Origin: Ensifer sesbaniae
Lineage (GTDB): Bacteria; Pseudomonadota; Alphaproteobacteria; Rhizobiales; Rhizobiaceae
Reading direction: 5' to 3'
NCBI RefSeq assembly: GCF_013283665.1
Contig: NZ_JABEKU010000001.1
Span: forward strand, 3,169,137-3,233,136
Length of the DNA: 64,000 bases
Shown here one piece after another: positions 1 through 8,583 of this stretch; the first letter of the stretch is position 1, and every line of letters begins with the position of its first letter. Below the pieces are notes generated by a model. It ran no database searches. It saw only the letters and a list, made by a program, of their open reading frames with translations, and was not told where the DNA came from. Made by a program: the position numbers and the translations under genes.

Positions 1-1209
1 AAGGCGGGCTGGGGCGGCGTCGTCTGGAAGACGCTCGGCGAGGAAGGACCGCCCGTCGTCAACGTCAACGGACCGCGCTACGGCGCGATCTGGGGCGCCG
101 ACCGCCGGCTGCTGGGCTTGAACAACATCGAGCTCATCACCGACCGCGACCTCTATGTGAACCTGCGCGAGATGAAGCAGGTGAAAATGAACTGGCCGGA
201 CCGGGCACTGATCGCCTCGATCATGGTGCCCTGTGAGGAAGAGGCATGGAAGGCGATCCTGCCGCTCGTCGAGGATACCGGCGCCGACGGCATCGAACTC
301 AACTTCGGCTGTCCGCACGGCATGTCCGAGCGCGGCATGGGCTCGGCGGTCGGACAGGTGCCAGAGTACATCGAGATGGTCGTGCGCTGGTGCAAGCAGT
401 ACACCCGCATGCCCGTCATCACCAAGCTGACGCCGAACATCACTGACATCCGCAAGCCCGCACGTGCCGCCAAGGCGGGTGGAACCGACGCCGTGTCGCT
501 GATCAACACGATCAACTCGATCGTCTCCGTCGATCTCGACAACTTCGCCCCGAACCCGACGGTTGGCGGCAAGGGAACCCACGGCGGCTATTGCGGCCCG
601 GCGGTGAAGCCGATCGCGCTCAACATGGTCGCCGAGATCGCCCGCGATCCGGAAACCTACGGCCTGCCGATCTCGGGCATCGGCGGGGTCACCACCTGGC
701 GCGACGCGGCCGAATTCCTGGTGCTTGGCGCCGGCAACGTCCAGGTCTGCACCGCCGCCATGACCTACGGCTTCAAGATCGTCCAGGAGATGATCTCCGG
801 CCTCTCCGACTGGATGGATGCCAAGGGCCACCGCACGCTCGACGACATCACCGGTCGTGCGGTTCCGAATGTCACCGACTGGCAGTATCTGAACCTCAAC
901 TACGTCGCCAAGGCGAAGATCGACCAGGATGCCTGCATCAAGTGCGGTCGCTGCCACATCGCCTGCGAGGACACCTCGCACCAGGCAATCACCCAGTTCG
1001 TCAACGGCGTGCGCCACTTCGAGGTGATGGAGGACGAGTGCGTCGGCTGCAATCTCTGCGTCAACGTCTGTCCCGTCGAGAACTGCATCACCATGGAAGA
1101 GCTGCCGGCCGGCACGATCGACCAGCGCACCGGCAAGCCGGTTGATCCGAACTACGCCAACTGGACGACCCACCCGAACAACCCGATGGCCCGCCAGGCG
1201 GCCGAGTAA
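1..1209 (+). CDS. preA: NAD-dependent dihydropyrimidine dehydrogenase subunit PreA (5' end outside window)
   Basis: The reading frame is open from base 1, so the N-terminus lies upstream; about 402 C-terminal residues are present. The product is the catalytic subunit that reduces uracil or thymine to the 5,6-dihydro form with NADH, normally in complex with PreT, which should lie upstream. The first part is a flavin-binding dihydroorotate-dehydrogenase-like barrel (GFGCPHGMSERGMG-type loop, NFGCPHG, then GIGGV). The C-terminus carries two 4Fe-4S ferredoxin motifs, CIKCGRCHIAC and CVGCNLCVNVC, as expected for PreA. It is the first step of the reductive pathway whose later enzymes lie at 7252-10038. 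The cluster is interrupted by unrelated genes. The TTG at 118 is only an internal codon. Confidence 0.95.
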   Translation, partial: KAGWGGVVWKTLGEEGPPVVNVNGPRYGAIWGADRRLLGLNNIELITDRDLYVNLREMKQVKMNWPDRALIASIMVPCEEEAWKAILPLVEDTGADGIELNFGCPHGMSERGMGSAVGQVPEYIEMVVRWCKQYTRMPVITKLTPNITDIRKPARAAKAGGTDAVSLINTINSIVSVDLDNFAPNPTVGGKGTHGGYCGPAVKPIALNMVAEIARDPETYGLPISGIGGVTTWRDAAEFLVLGAGNVQVCTAAMTYGFKIVQEMISGLSDWMDAKGHRTLDDITGRAVPNVTDWQYLNLNYVAKAKIDQDACIKCGRCHIACEDTSHQAITQFVNGVRHFEVMEDECVGCNLCVNVCPVENCITMEELPAGTIDQRTGKPVDPNYANWTTHPNNPMARQAAE

Positions 1210-1274
1210 GGTCTCGGTCCAACCAATCGAGCGCCGCCGGACCTAAAAATCCGGCGGCGTATTCCGTTGCGAGG

Positions 1275-2297
1275 TCAGAACTCGACGACCACCTTTCCGA
1301 ACGGCCCACGGTCGAGATGCGCCAGCGCCTCGCGCAACTCTGCGAACCGGTAGCGGGCATCGATGACCGGCTTGATGCCCGTCCGGTCGATGGCGCCGAC
1401 CAGATCCTCCAACGCCCGGCGATGGCCGACGCCGATGCCCTGAATGACCGGCGACTTCAGCAGCACGAACGGTGCCGGCGCCGAGATCTCGCCGCCTTCG
1501 AGCACGCCGATCACCGAGATCCGCCCCTGCACGGCCACCGCCTGCAGCGACTTGCCGAGATTGGCGCCGCCGGCAAGCTCGAGGATGTGGTCGGCGCCGT
1601 GATCGGCGGTGATCCCAAGAACACGCTCTGCCCAGTCCTCTTTCACGCGATCAATGCCATGGTCGGCGCCGAGAGCGAGGGCGCGCTCGAGCTTCTCCTG
1701 ACTGGCCGAGGTCACGATGACTTCGGCCCCATGGGCCTTGGCGATCTGCAGGCCGAACAGTGAAACACCGCCGGTCCCCTGCACCACGACGCGATCGCCG
1801 GCCTTCAGGTGACCCTTCTCGACCAGCGCGAACCAGGCGGTCACCCCGGCGCAGGGCAAGGTGCTCGCCTCGCCATCGTCGAGGCTCTCGGGTGCCTTCA
1901 CGAACCAATCTTTCGGGAAGGCGACATATTCGGAAGCAACGCCCGGGTTGAGGCCGCCGAGCGCAAACGAGGTCGGATGGCGGGCAGTCCCCGGTTTCTG
2001 ACCGTCGATCCAGGTGGGATCAAAGACGGAAATCACGCGATCGCCGGGCTGGAAGCGGGTCACCCCCCGGCCGACCGCCTCGACCACGCCGGTCATGTCG
2101 GATCCCGGCACGAAGGGGAAGACGAGCGGCATGCCCATGCCGTTTTCGAGCACCAGCTTGTCGCGGTAGTTGAGCGACAGGGCGGTCGTGCGAACCAGCA
2201 CCTCGCCGGGACCTGCCTCAGGAACGCGCCGCTCGGTGACCCTCAGGTTCGAAGCGCCGAACGCGTCGATGGTCCACGCCTTCATCAGTCTTGCCAT
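1275..2297 (-). CDS. Zinc-type alcohol dehydrogenase / quinone oxidoreductase family (MDR superfamily)
   Basis: This 340-residue protein belongs to the medium-chain dehydrogenase/reductase family. It has an N-terminal GroES-like domain (GPGEVLVRTTALSLNYRDKL, then PGSDMTGVVEAVGRGV) and a Rossmann domain with VVQGTGGVSLFGLQIAKAHGAEVI. The Cys/His ligands of the catalytic zinc of classical alcohol dehydrogenases are not evident, so an NAD(P)H quinone-reductase-like or zinc-independent enzyme is likely. The start is set at MARLMKAW because AAAGGAAAG lies just upstream; an ATG 15 bases earlier would sit inside that ribosome-binding site. It is transcribed divergently from a LysR gene 106 bases away, which probably regulates it. 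The substrate is unknown. Confidence 0.85.
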   Translation of the reverse strand: MARLMKAWTIDAFGASNLRVTERRVPEAGPGEVLVRTTALSLNYRDKLVLENGMGMPLVFPFVPGSDMTGVVEAVGRGVTRFQPGDRVISVFDPTWIDGQKPGTARHPTSFALGGLNPGVASEYVAFPKDWFVKAPESLDDGEASTLPCAGVTAWFALVEKGHLKAGDRVVVQGTGGVSLFGLQIAKAHGAEVIVTSASQEKLERALALGADHGIDRVKEDWAERVLGITADHGADHILELAGGANLGKSLQAVAVQGRISVIGVLEGGEISAPAPFVLLKSPVIQGIGVGHRRALEDLVGAIDRTGIKPVIDARYRFAELREALAHLDRGPFGKVVVEF

Positions 2298-2403
2298 GGT
2301 CTTTCCTTTCATCGGTTTGATCTGATGAAGAAATCATAGCGTTGAATTTTCCTCTCCAGTTGCGATAAGATTTCGCCATATTGGTTCCACAGAGGATACA
2401 AAG

Positions 2404-3303
2404 ATGAGCTACCTGAACGGGGTCTCGGTGTTCGTGGAAGCGGCCGACGCCGGCGGGTTTTCTGCCGCCGCCGAAAGGCTCAACCTGTCGCGTTCGGCGG
2501 TCGGAAAGACCGTTGCCAAGCTGGAACAGAGGCTGGGCGTTCGCCTGTTTCATCGCACCACCCGGACGCAGAGCCTCACCGACGAGGGCCAACTTTTCTA
2601 TGAAAACTGCCTGAGGGCGCTCAGCGAGATCCGGGCCGGCGAGGCGCTGCTGGAATCCGGAAAACAGGAGATCCAGGGCCGTCTGCGCCTGTCGATGCCC
2701 GTGCATTTCGGCCGCCAATGCATCATGCCGCTGCTGTCGGAACTGCTGCGGCTGCATCCGCGCCTGGAATTCGACCTCAACTTCAGCGATCGCAACGTCG
2801 ACCTTGTCGAGGACGGGTTCGATCTTGCCATCCGCACCGGTCCACTGCCTGGCGAACCGGAATTGATGATGCGCAAGCTTGCCGACCAGAGCATGACCGT
2901 GTGCGCCGCTCCGGCCTATCTTGAAGCAAACGGCACGCCCAAAACGATCGATGACCTGATGTCGCATCAGGCGATCCTCTATCGGCGCAGCGGGCAGCCG
3001 CTCGCCTGGTCCTTTCCGGTAAAGGCCGGTCAGGTGCGGACCATCACACCGCCGGCGCGGCTGCGGCTCGACGACCTGACGTCGATCGCCGATGCGGCGG
3101 CTGACGGCTTCGGCATCGCCTGGCTGCCGTGCTGGCTCGTCGGCAATCGCATCGCCTCCGGCTCGCTGGTGCGGATCCTCACCGACGCGCCGGCGCTGTC
3201 CTACGGCACCTATGCCGTCTGGCCGAAAACCCAGTACATGCCGCCGAAGCTGCGTCTGCTCATCGATACGCTTGCCGCGCGCTTGCCTGCCATGATGGAA
3301 TGA
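2404..3303 (+). CDS. LysR family transcriptional regulator (divergent from the MDR dehydrogenase)
   Basis: A 299-residue LysR-type regulator. Residues 1-60 form the winged helix-turn-helix (AADAGGFSAAAERLNLSRSAVGKTVAKLEQRLGVRLFHRTTR), and the remainder is a periplasmic-binding-fold effector domain (LRLSMPVHFGRQCIMPLL, WLPCWLVGNRI). The arrangement with the dehydrogenase at 1275-2297 is the usual LysR divergent pair, so autoregulation and control of the dehydrogenase from the 106-base gap at 2298-2403 is likely. That gap contains no long palindrome that I can identify with confidence. The inducer is not predictable from sequence. Confidence 0.93.
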   Translation: MSYLNGVSVFVEAADAGGFSAAAERLNLSRSAVGKTVAKLEQRLGVRLFHRTTRTQSLTDEGQLFYENCLRALSEIRAGEALLESGKQEIQGRLRLSMPVHFGRQCIMPLLSELLRLHPRLEFDLNFSDRNVDLVEDGFDLAIRTGPLPGEPELMMRKLADQSMTVCAAPAYLEANGTPKTIDDLMSHQAILYRRSGQPLAWSFPVKAGQVRTITPPARLRLDDLTSIADAAADGFGIAWLPCWLVGNRIASGSLVRILTDAPALSYGTYAVWPKTQYMPPKLRLLIDTLAARLPAMME

Positions 3304-3655
3304 CGGCAACGAAACGAGTGCAACTCATTCCGGCATTGCCACCGCAAGTCCACCGCCAAAAGCCGTTCGGCATCCCGGAGCCAACGGCCACCTCGCCCGC
3401 CTCTACGATCACGAAGGCGGCCCGGTCGGGCTCCGGCAGCCGAATCCCGCTGAATAGCGTTCTCCGCCGATAACGAACAGGACACGAAAACGAAACAGAT
3501 TGTGTAAAAATGGTAAGTTGTCGGCCCGCGCGATCTGGATAATAAGGGAGTTCTCATCCGGAGTGCGCGACGCGTTCGATCAGGGACCACTGCGCATGTT
3601 CCGACGGTTTTGACACTGCGGCCGGACGACACTCCGGCAGAGCCGGACCTGCTGT
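3304..3655. other. Intergenic region between LysR gene and adenylate cyclase
   Basis: This 352-base stretch has no convincing gene. On the minus strand around 3330-3475 one frame reads with coding-like character (GIRLPEPDRAAFVIVEAGEVAVGS) but has no convincing start, ends without a recognisable domain and could be a decayed fragment. The stretch 3470-3550 is relatively AT-rich and is the likely promoter region of the cyclase gene. No terminator hairpin with a T tail was seen after the LysR stop. Confidence 0.4.
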
Positions 3656-5332
3656 TTGACGATCATTTCGGCCAACCGACGCAAGCGAATCCACCTCGTC
3701 TCCGGGGCCATACTCGGTTCGTTCGTGGTGGCGCACTTCTTCAATCATTCGCTCGGCCTGATCTCCATCGAGGCGATGGAGACCGCGCGCAAGGGTTTCA
3801 ACCTGATCTGGCACAGCGTGCCCGGCACGGTGCTGCTCTATGGCGCCCTGCTTCTGCATTTCGCCATGGCGCTCGAAAGCATCTATCGCCGCCAGACGCT
3901 GAGGATGCCCGCGCGCGAAGCGCTGAAGATCGTCTTCGGTCTCTGCCTGCCCTTCCTGCTGATAGGCCACGTCAGCGCCGCGCGCGTCGAACCACTGCTG
4001 ACCGGTGTCGATGCCGATTATCCGAACATGCTGCGGTTGCTCTGGTCGAACTCGGTCAATGCCACCAGACAATCGGTCGCCCTGCTGCTCGTCTGGGGCC
4101 ATGGCTGCCTCGGCGCCTGGTTCTGGATGCGCGGCCGGACCTGGTTCCCGCGCTATGAAATCCTGCTCTACACGGTCGCAATCCTCGTGCCGATCTTCGC
4201 GCTGCTCGGCTTCGTCAGCGGCGCCCGATCGATCGAGAGCGATTATGCCGAACATGGCGGCTACGGCGACAGGGCCTACACGAGGCCGGCAGTCGATCTC
4301 ACGCTTCTCGAGGATATCCGCCTCGGTCTCTATCTCGGCTTCAGCGGGCTGATCGGCGGCACCTTCCTGTTGCGCGCCATGCCGAAGGGCGGCCGCATTC
4401 GCGTCCGCTATCCCGATGGCCGGGTCGCAACCGTCAATCTCGGTTTCAGCGTGCTCGAAGCGAGCCGCGCCGCAGGTATTCCACACGTCTCGGTCTGCGG
4501 CGGCCGGGGGCGTTGCTCGACCTGCCGCGTGCGCGTCATCCAGGGATTGGAAGACCAGCCTGCCCCTGAGGACGCCGAGCTTGCGACGCTGACCCGGATC
4601 GGCGCGCCCGACAATGTCCGTCTCGCCTGCCAGTTCCGCCCTGTGCACAACGTGACCGTCGTGCCGATCCTCGACAGCGACAGTCTCGGCATCAAGAAGC
4701 AGCTCGGGCGCGAGGGCGGCGAAGGTCGGGAGCGGCGGATTGCCGTGCTGTTCTGCGATCTGCGCGGCTTCACCAGCATTGCCGAACACAAGCTGCCCTT
4801 CGACACCGTGTTCCTGCTCAACCGCTACTTCGAGATGGTCGGCGAAGCGATCGAGGATTCCGGCGGGGTGGTCGACAAGTTCATCGGCGACGGCGCGCTT
4901 GCGATCTTCGGCCTCAAGAGTTCCTACACCGAGGCCTGCCGGCAGTCGCTCGCTGCCGCCGTGCGGATATCCAGGGGTATCGAGACGCTCAACCAGACCT
5001 TCCGCGGCGAACTCGACGAGCCGCTGCGCATCGCCATGGGGCTGCATGCCGGCCCCGCCATCATTGGCGAGATCGGCTACGGTCAGGCAACCTCGCTGAC
5101 CGCCGTCGGCGATACGATCAACACCGCCAGCCGGCTCGAGGGCCTCGCCAAGGAGCACGACGCGCAACTCGCCGTTTCCGCCGAACTCGTCAACCGCGCG
5201 GGTCTCGTGATCGAAGGACACGAACGGCTGGACATCAGCCTGCGCGGCCGCCAGGCGACGCTCGAAACCTGGATCGTCGCGGACGCCGCTCGCATCTCCG
5301 CGGCCTTGCAACCAGCGCCATCGAACGCTTAG
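3656..5332 (+). CDS. Membrane adenylate/guanylate cyclase with internal 2Fe-2S ferredoxin domain
   Basis: This 558-residue protein has three parts. Residues about 1-245 hold several hydrophobic segments (for example AILGSFVVAHFFNHSLG, TVLLYGALLLHFAMAL, ILLYTVAILVPIFALLGFVSG) with histidines in them, suggesting a membrane domain that may bind haem. Residues about 247-340 are a plant-type 2Fe-2S ferredoxin with cluster cysteines C281, C287, C290 and C325. Residues about 360-535 are a class III nucleotidyl cyclase (VLFCDLRGFTS, FIGDGALAIFG) with the metal-binding aspartates D368 and D412 present. The enzyme should make cAMP, with activity possibly controlled by redox state. The frame has a stop at 3611 and no ATG or GTG before the TTG at 3656, so TTG is the likely start although the ribosome-binding site is weak. 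Confidence 0.88.
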   Translation: MTIISANRRKRIHLVSGAILGSFVVAHFFNHSLGLISIEAMETARKGFNLIWHSVPGTVLLYGALLLHFAMALESIYRRQTLRMPAREALKIVFGLCLPFLLIGHVSAARVEPLLTGVDADYPNMLRLLWSNSVNATRQSVALLLVWGHGCLGAWFWMRGRTWFPRYEILLYTVAILVPIFALLGFVSGARSIESDYAEHGGYGDRAYTRPAVDLTLLEDIRLGLYLGFSGLIGGTFLLRAMPKGGRIRVRYPDGRVATVNLGFSVLEASRAAGIPHVSVCGGRGRCSTCRVRVIQGLEDQPAPEDAELATLTRIGAPDNVRLACQFRPVHNVTVVPILDSDSLGIKKQLGREGGEGRERRIAVLFCDLRGFTSIAEHKLPFDTVFLLNRYFEMVGEAIEDSGGVVDKFIGDGALAIFGLKSSYTEACRQSLAAAVRISRGIETLNQTFRGELDEPLRIAMGLHAGPAIIGEIGYGQATSLTAVGDTINTASRLEGLAKEHDAQLAVSAELVNRAGLVIEGHERLDISLRGRQATLETWIVADAARISAALQPAPSNA

Positions 5333-5369
5333 GTTGGGATCCTCGCCCTCACACCTCCCGGAAGCTCGA

Positions 5370-6299
5370 ATGAAGCAGGACGTGTCCCCGAAAACGGCTC
5401 ATCAGGTTCACGCGAAAGGCATCGAGAAGCTCCGGGCACATCTGGCGATGCTGACCTTCGCCATTCTGATTGCCGGTTCCTTTTCCTTCGGCGGCCTTGC
5501 GACCCAGCACATGGGCGCCGGCCCGCTGACGCTCTGGCGCTACCTGCTCACCGTCGTCGTGCTGGGGCTGATGACCTTCGGCTATGCGCGGGTGCCTTTC
5601 CATTTCCCGAAACAGTGGTGGCGCTTCCTCATCCTCGGCGGCCTGATCGCCGTCTACATGCTGACGATGTTCAAGGCGCTGGAATTCACCAATCCGGTTT
5701 CGACAGGCGCGGTCTTCACGCTGATGCCGTTGCTGAGCGCCGGCTTCGCCTATCTGCTCCTCGGCCAGCGCACGCGTCCGGGCGTGCTTGCCGGCCTCAT
5801 CATTGCGGCACTCGGCGCCGTCTGGGTGATCTTCCGTGCCAATATCCAGGCGATCCTTGCCTTCGATATCGGCCGGGGCGAGTTGATCTTCTTCGTCGGC
5901 GTCGTCTGCCACGCGGTCTATGTGCCGCTGATCCGTAAGTTCGGCCGCGAGGAGAGCCCCTTCGCCTTCGGCTTGTGGGTTGCGGTGTTCACCGTGCCCT
6001 GGCTGCTGGTTCCTGGCGGCGTCGGCCTCGTCACCACGGACTTTGCAAGCCTGCCTGCGGTCGTCTGGATCGCCGTCCTCTATCTCGCGGTGGTCACCAC
6101 CGCGATCACCTTCCTGCTGCTGCAATACGCCTCGATGCGGCTGCCGGCGTCCAAAGTGCTCGGTTATGGCTATCTGACGCCGAGCTTCATCATCCTGCTC
6201 GAAGGCCTGCTCGGCCACGGCTGGACCAGCCTGCCGGTTCTCGCCGGCGCACTCACCACCGCCTGCGGCCTGCTGTTGATGGCGCTGCTGCCCGATTGA
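5370..6299 (+). CDS. DMT superfamily transporter (EamA family)
   Basis: A 309-residue integral membrane protein with about ten hydrophobic segments in two EamA repeats (LAMLTFAILIAGSFSFGGLATQHMGAGPLTLWRYLL and later GELIFFVGVVCHAVYVPLIRKFG). Proteins of this family are drug/metabolite exporters or importers in the inner membrane. The start is placed at the ATG at 5370, preceded by GGAAG; a TTG 36 bases upstream is in frame but has no better ribosome-binding site. It begins 37 bases after the cyclase gene and may be co-transcribed with it. The substrate is unknown. Confidence 0.88.
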   Translation: MKQDVSPKTAHQVHAKGIEKLRAHLAMLTFAILIAGSFSFGGLATQHMGAGPLTLWRYLLTVVVLGLMTFGYARVPFHFPKQWWRFLILGGLIAVYMLTMFKALEFTNPVSTGAVFTLMPLLSAGFAYLLLGQRTRPGVLAGLIIAALGAVWVIFRANIQAILAFDIGRGELIFFVGVVCHAVYVPLIRKFGREESPFAFGLWVAVFTVPWLLVPGGVGLVTTDFASLPAVVWIAVLYLAVVTTAITFLLLQYASMRLPASKVLGYGYLTPSFIILLEGLLGHGWTSLPVLAGALTTACGLLLMALLPD

Positions 6300-6314
6300 A
6301 AATAAGAAAGCGGC

Positions 6315-6968
6315 TCAGGCCGCCGGCTGCTCGCTCACCTGCAGCCCGTCGACGAACAACCGTTCGAGAAAGCGAGCCGCATCTTCGAACCGTCCCTCGC
6401 CGGCATTGCCCTGGCCGAGCACGGCGCGCACCTGCACGTCGAAGTCGGCATAATGCTGGGTGGTCGACCAGATCGCGAAGATCAGGTGGTAGGGGTCGCA
6501 TTTGGCGATCTTGCCGGCCTTGGCCCAGGCGCGGATCACCTCCGCCTTCTCGTCGACCAGCGCCTTCAACGGCCCCTTGAGTTCGTCCTCGATATGCGGC
6601 GCGCCCTGCAGCACCTCGTTGGCGAAGAGCCGGCTTTCACGCGGATAGTCGCGCGCCATTTCGAGCTTGCGCCGGATGTAGCTGCGGATTTCGGCGACCG
6701 GATTTCCCTCGGCATTGAACTCGCGCAAGGGGTCGAGCCAGGTATCGAGCACCCGGTCGATCAGGGCCCGGTGCATCGCTTCCTTGGTGCGGAAATAATA
6801 GAGCAGGTTCGGCTTCGACATGCCCGCGACTTCGGCGATCTGGTCGACCGTCGCGCCGCGGAAACCGTTGGCCGAGAAGACTTCGAGCGCGGCTTCCAGG
6901 ATGCGCTCTTCCTTCTCCTCCTGGATTCGTGTCCGCCTCTGGGTCTTCGCCGCTCTCGGTAATACCAT
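6315..6968 (-). CDS. rutR: TetR family regulator of RutR type (pyrimidine utilisation)
   Basis: This 217-residue regulator has a TetR helix-turn-helix near residues 20-65 (ILEAALEVFSANGFRGATVDQIAEVAGMSKPNLLYYFRTKEAM). Its C-terminal half matches the RutR ligand domain as I recall it: KLEMARDYPRESRLFANEVLQGAPHIEDELKGPLKALVDEK and IWSTTQHYADF. In Escherichia coli RutR is a uracil/thymine-responsive repressor of pyrimidine genes. The start at 6968 is chosen because GGGGGACAG precedes it; the longer frame is untidy upstream. It is divergent from the pyrimidine amidohydrolase at 7252, and a RutR-like operator lies between them at 7103-7118. The gene symbol is by similarity. Confidence 0.88.
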   Translation of the reverse strand: MVLPRAAKTQRRTRIQEEKEERILEAALEVFSANGFRGATVDQIAEVAGMSKPNLLYYFRTKEAMHRALIDRVLDTWLDPLREFNAEGNPVAEIRSYIRRKLEMARDYPRESRLFANEVLQGAPHIEDELKGPLKALVDEKAEVIRAWAKAGKIAKCDPYHLIFAIWSTTQHYADFDVQVRAVLGQGNAGEGRFEDAARFLERLFVDGLQVSEQPAA

Positions 6969-7102
6969 CTGTCCCCCTGGCGATGCCCGCGCGCACGTCG
7001 CGCAGGAACCGGTCTGCCCAATTTCTGGTCCCGCCATCTTCTTGGGCAACAACTTCGTTTTTTTGTTTTTCCGGCTTGAGTGCCGCAACGGAAGTTGTAA
7101 TG

Positions 7103-7118
7103 TTTACCAACCGGTCAA
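7103..7118. promoter_or_regulatory. Candidate RutR operator
   Basis: The 16 bases TTTACCAACCGGTCAA match the published E. coli RutR consensus TTGACCAnnTGGTCAA at 12 of the 14 defined positions and are nearly palindromic. The site lies 135 bases upstream of the rutR start and 133 bases upstream of the amidohydrolase start, so it could repress both divergent genes. Confidence 0.65.
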
Positions 7119-7251
7119 ATTATCAGCCAGTTCGCCGCCAAAGGCAACGGCTGATCGAAGGGCACCAGAAAAAACCAAGCCTGGATTTGACCCACGGGAA
7201 CAGGAGGGCACGCCGATCGAGGCAAAGCCCTGAAAAGATGAGGAGAGCGCC

Positions 7252-8502
7252 GTGGCTGCACCTGGCGAAAACATGCGCGTCAATGCCGACCGCCTGTGGG
7301 ATTCACTTATGGAAATGGCCAAGATCGGCCCTGGTGTCGCCGGCGGCAACAACCGTCAGACGCTGACCGACGCCGACGCCGAAGGGCGCCGGTTGTTCGA
7401 GTCCTGGTGCGAGAAGGCTGGCCTCTCCATGGGCGTCGACAGCATGGGCAACATGTTCTTCACCCGGCCCGGCACCGACCCGGAAGCGCTCCCCGTCTAT
7501 GTCGGTTCGCATCTCGACACGCAGCCGACCGGCGGCAAGTTCGACGGCGTGCTCGGCGTGCTTTCCGGCCTCGAAGTCGTACGCTCGATGAACGACCTCG
7601 GCATCAAGACCAAGCACCCGGTCGTCGTCACCAATTGGACGAACGAGGAAGGCGCGCGCTTCGCGCCGGCGATGCTTGCCTCCGGCGTCTTTGCCGGCGT
7701 CCACACCCAGGAGTTCGCCTACGGCCGCAAGGATCCGGAGGGAAAAACCTTCGGCGAGGAATTGAAGCGCATCGGCTGGGTCGGCGATGAGGAGGTCGGC
7801 GCCCGCAGGATGCACGCCTATTTCGAATACCACATCGAACAGGGCCCGATTCTCGAGGCCGAGGGCAAGGATATCGGCGTCGTCACCCACTGTCAGGGCC
7901 TGTGGTGGCTGGAATTCACGCTGACCGGCCGCGAGGCCCATACCGGCTCCACCCCGATGAACATGCGCGTCAATGCCGGCCTTGCCATGGCCCGCATCAT
8001 GGAAATGGTCCAGGGCGTCGCCATGGAGAACCAACCGGGCGCCGTCGGCGGTGTCGGCCAGGTGATCTTCTCTCCCAATTCCCGCAACGTGCTGCCGGGC
8101 AAGGTGGTCTTCACCGTCGATATCCGTTCGCCCGACAAGGCCAAGCTCGACCGCATGCGAGCCAAGATCGAGGCCGAAGCGCCAAAGATCACCGAACCGC
8201 TCGGTGTCGGCTGTTCCATCGAGGCGATCGGCCATTTCGAGCCGGTAACCTTCGATCCGAAGCTGGTGAGCGCCGTGCGCAACGCCGCCGAACATCTCGG
8301 CTATAGCCATATGGACATCATCTCGGGCGCCGGCCACGATGCCTGCTGGGCCGCCAAGGTGGCGCCGACGACGATGATCATGTGCCCCTGCGTCGGAGGC
8401 TTGAGCCACAACGAGGCGGAGGACATCTCCAGGGAGTGGGCCAGCGCCGGCGCTGACGTCCTCTTCCACGCCGTCGTCGAAACGGCCGAAATCGTCGAGT
8501 GA
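7252..8502 (+). CDS. hyuC: M20-family N-carbamoyl amidohydrolase (beta-ureidopropionase / hydantoin utilisation type)
   Basis: This 416-residue metallo-amidohydrolase belongs to the hydantoinase/carbamoylase family of peptidase M20. It removes the carbamoyl group from N-carbamoyl-beta-alanine or N-carbamoyl amino acids, giving the amino acid, CO2 and ammonia, the last step of reductive pyrimidine breakdown. Metal-binding motifs are GSHLDTQPTGGKFDGVLG (H87, D98) and TNEEGARFAP (E132/E133); the dimerisation lid follows HCQGLWWLEFTLTGREAHTGSTPMNMRVNA. The GTG at 7252 is the start because GAGGAG precedes it; an ATG at 7273 is possible. It faces the rutR gene and is followed by dihydropyrimidinase. 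The pathway context favours beta-ureidopropionase over hydantoin-specific carbamoylase, but the symbol is a family label. Confidence 0.9.
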   Translation: MAAPGENMRVNADRLWDSLMEMAKIGPGVAGGNNRQTLTDADAEGRRLFESWCEKAGLSMGVDSMGNMFFTRPGTDPEALPVYVGSHLDTQPTGGKFDGVLGVLSGLEVVRSMNDLGIKTKHPVVVTNWTNEEGARFAPAMLASGVFAGVHTQEFAYGRKDPEGKTFGEELKRIGWVGDEEVGARRMHAYFEYHIEQGPILEAEGKDIGVVTHCQGLWWLEFTLTGREAHTGSTPMNMRVNAGLAMARIMEMVQGVAMENQPGAVGGVGQVIFSPNSRNVLPGKVVFTVDIRSPDKAKLDRMRAKIEAEAPKITEPLGVGCSIEAIGHFEPVTFDPKLVSAVRNAAEHLGYSHMDIISGAGHDACWAAKVAPTTMIMCPCVGGLSHNEAEDISREWASAGADVLFHAVVETAEIVE

Positions 8503-8508
8503 GTTTGC

Positions 8509-8534
8509 GGGCGGGACGAAAGTTCCGCCCTTTT
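8509..8534 (+). terminator. Hairpin with T run between hyuC and dihydropyrimidinase
   Basis: The arms at 8509-8516 and 8523-8530 pair over 8 bases with one G-T pair around a 6-base loop and are followed by TTTT. This looks like a weak intrinsic terminator or attenuator inside the two-gene operon; it could lower dihydropyrimidinase expression relative to the upstream gene. Confidence 0.5.
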
Positions 8535-8583
8535 CGTGGCGGCGCTGTAGGCGCCGGAAGCGCAATCGCGGGGATCAAGAACC

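Noticed and set aside
3554-5311. Minus-strand reading frame of 585 codons opposite the cyclase gene
   Set aside because: The plus strand encodes a clear ferredoxin-cyclase; the minus frame has shadow composition.
5334-5369. In-frame TTG as an upstream start of the EamA exporter
   Set aside because: The added residues look non-coding, and the ATG at 5370 has a better-placed GGAAG ribosome-binding site.
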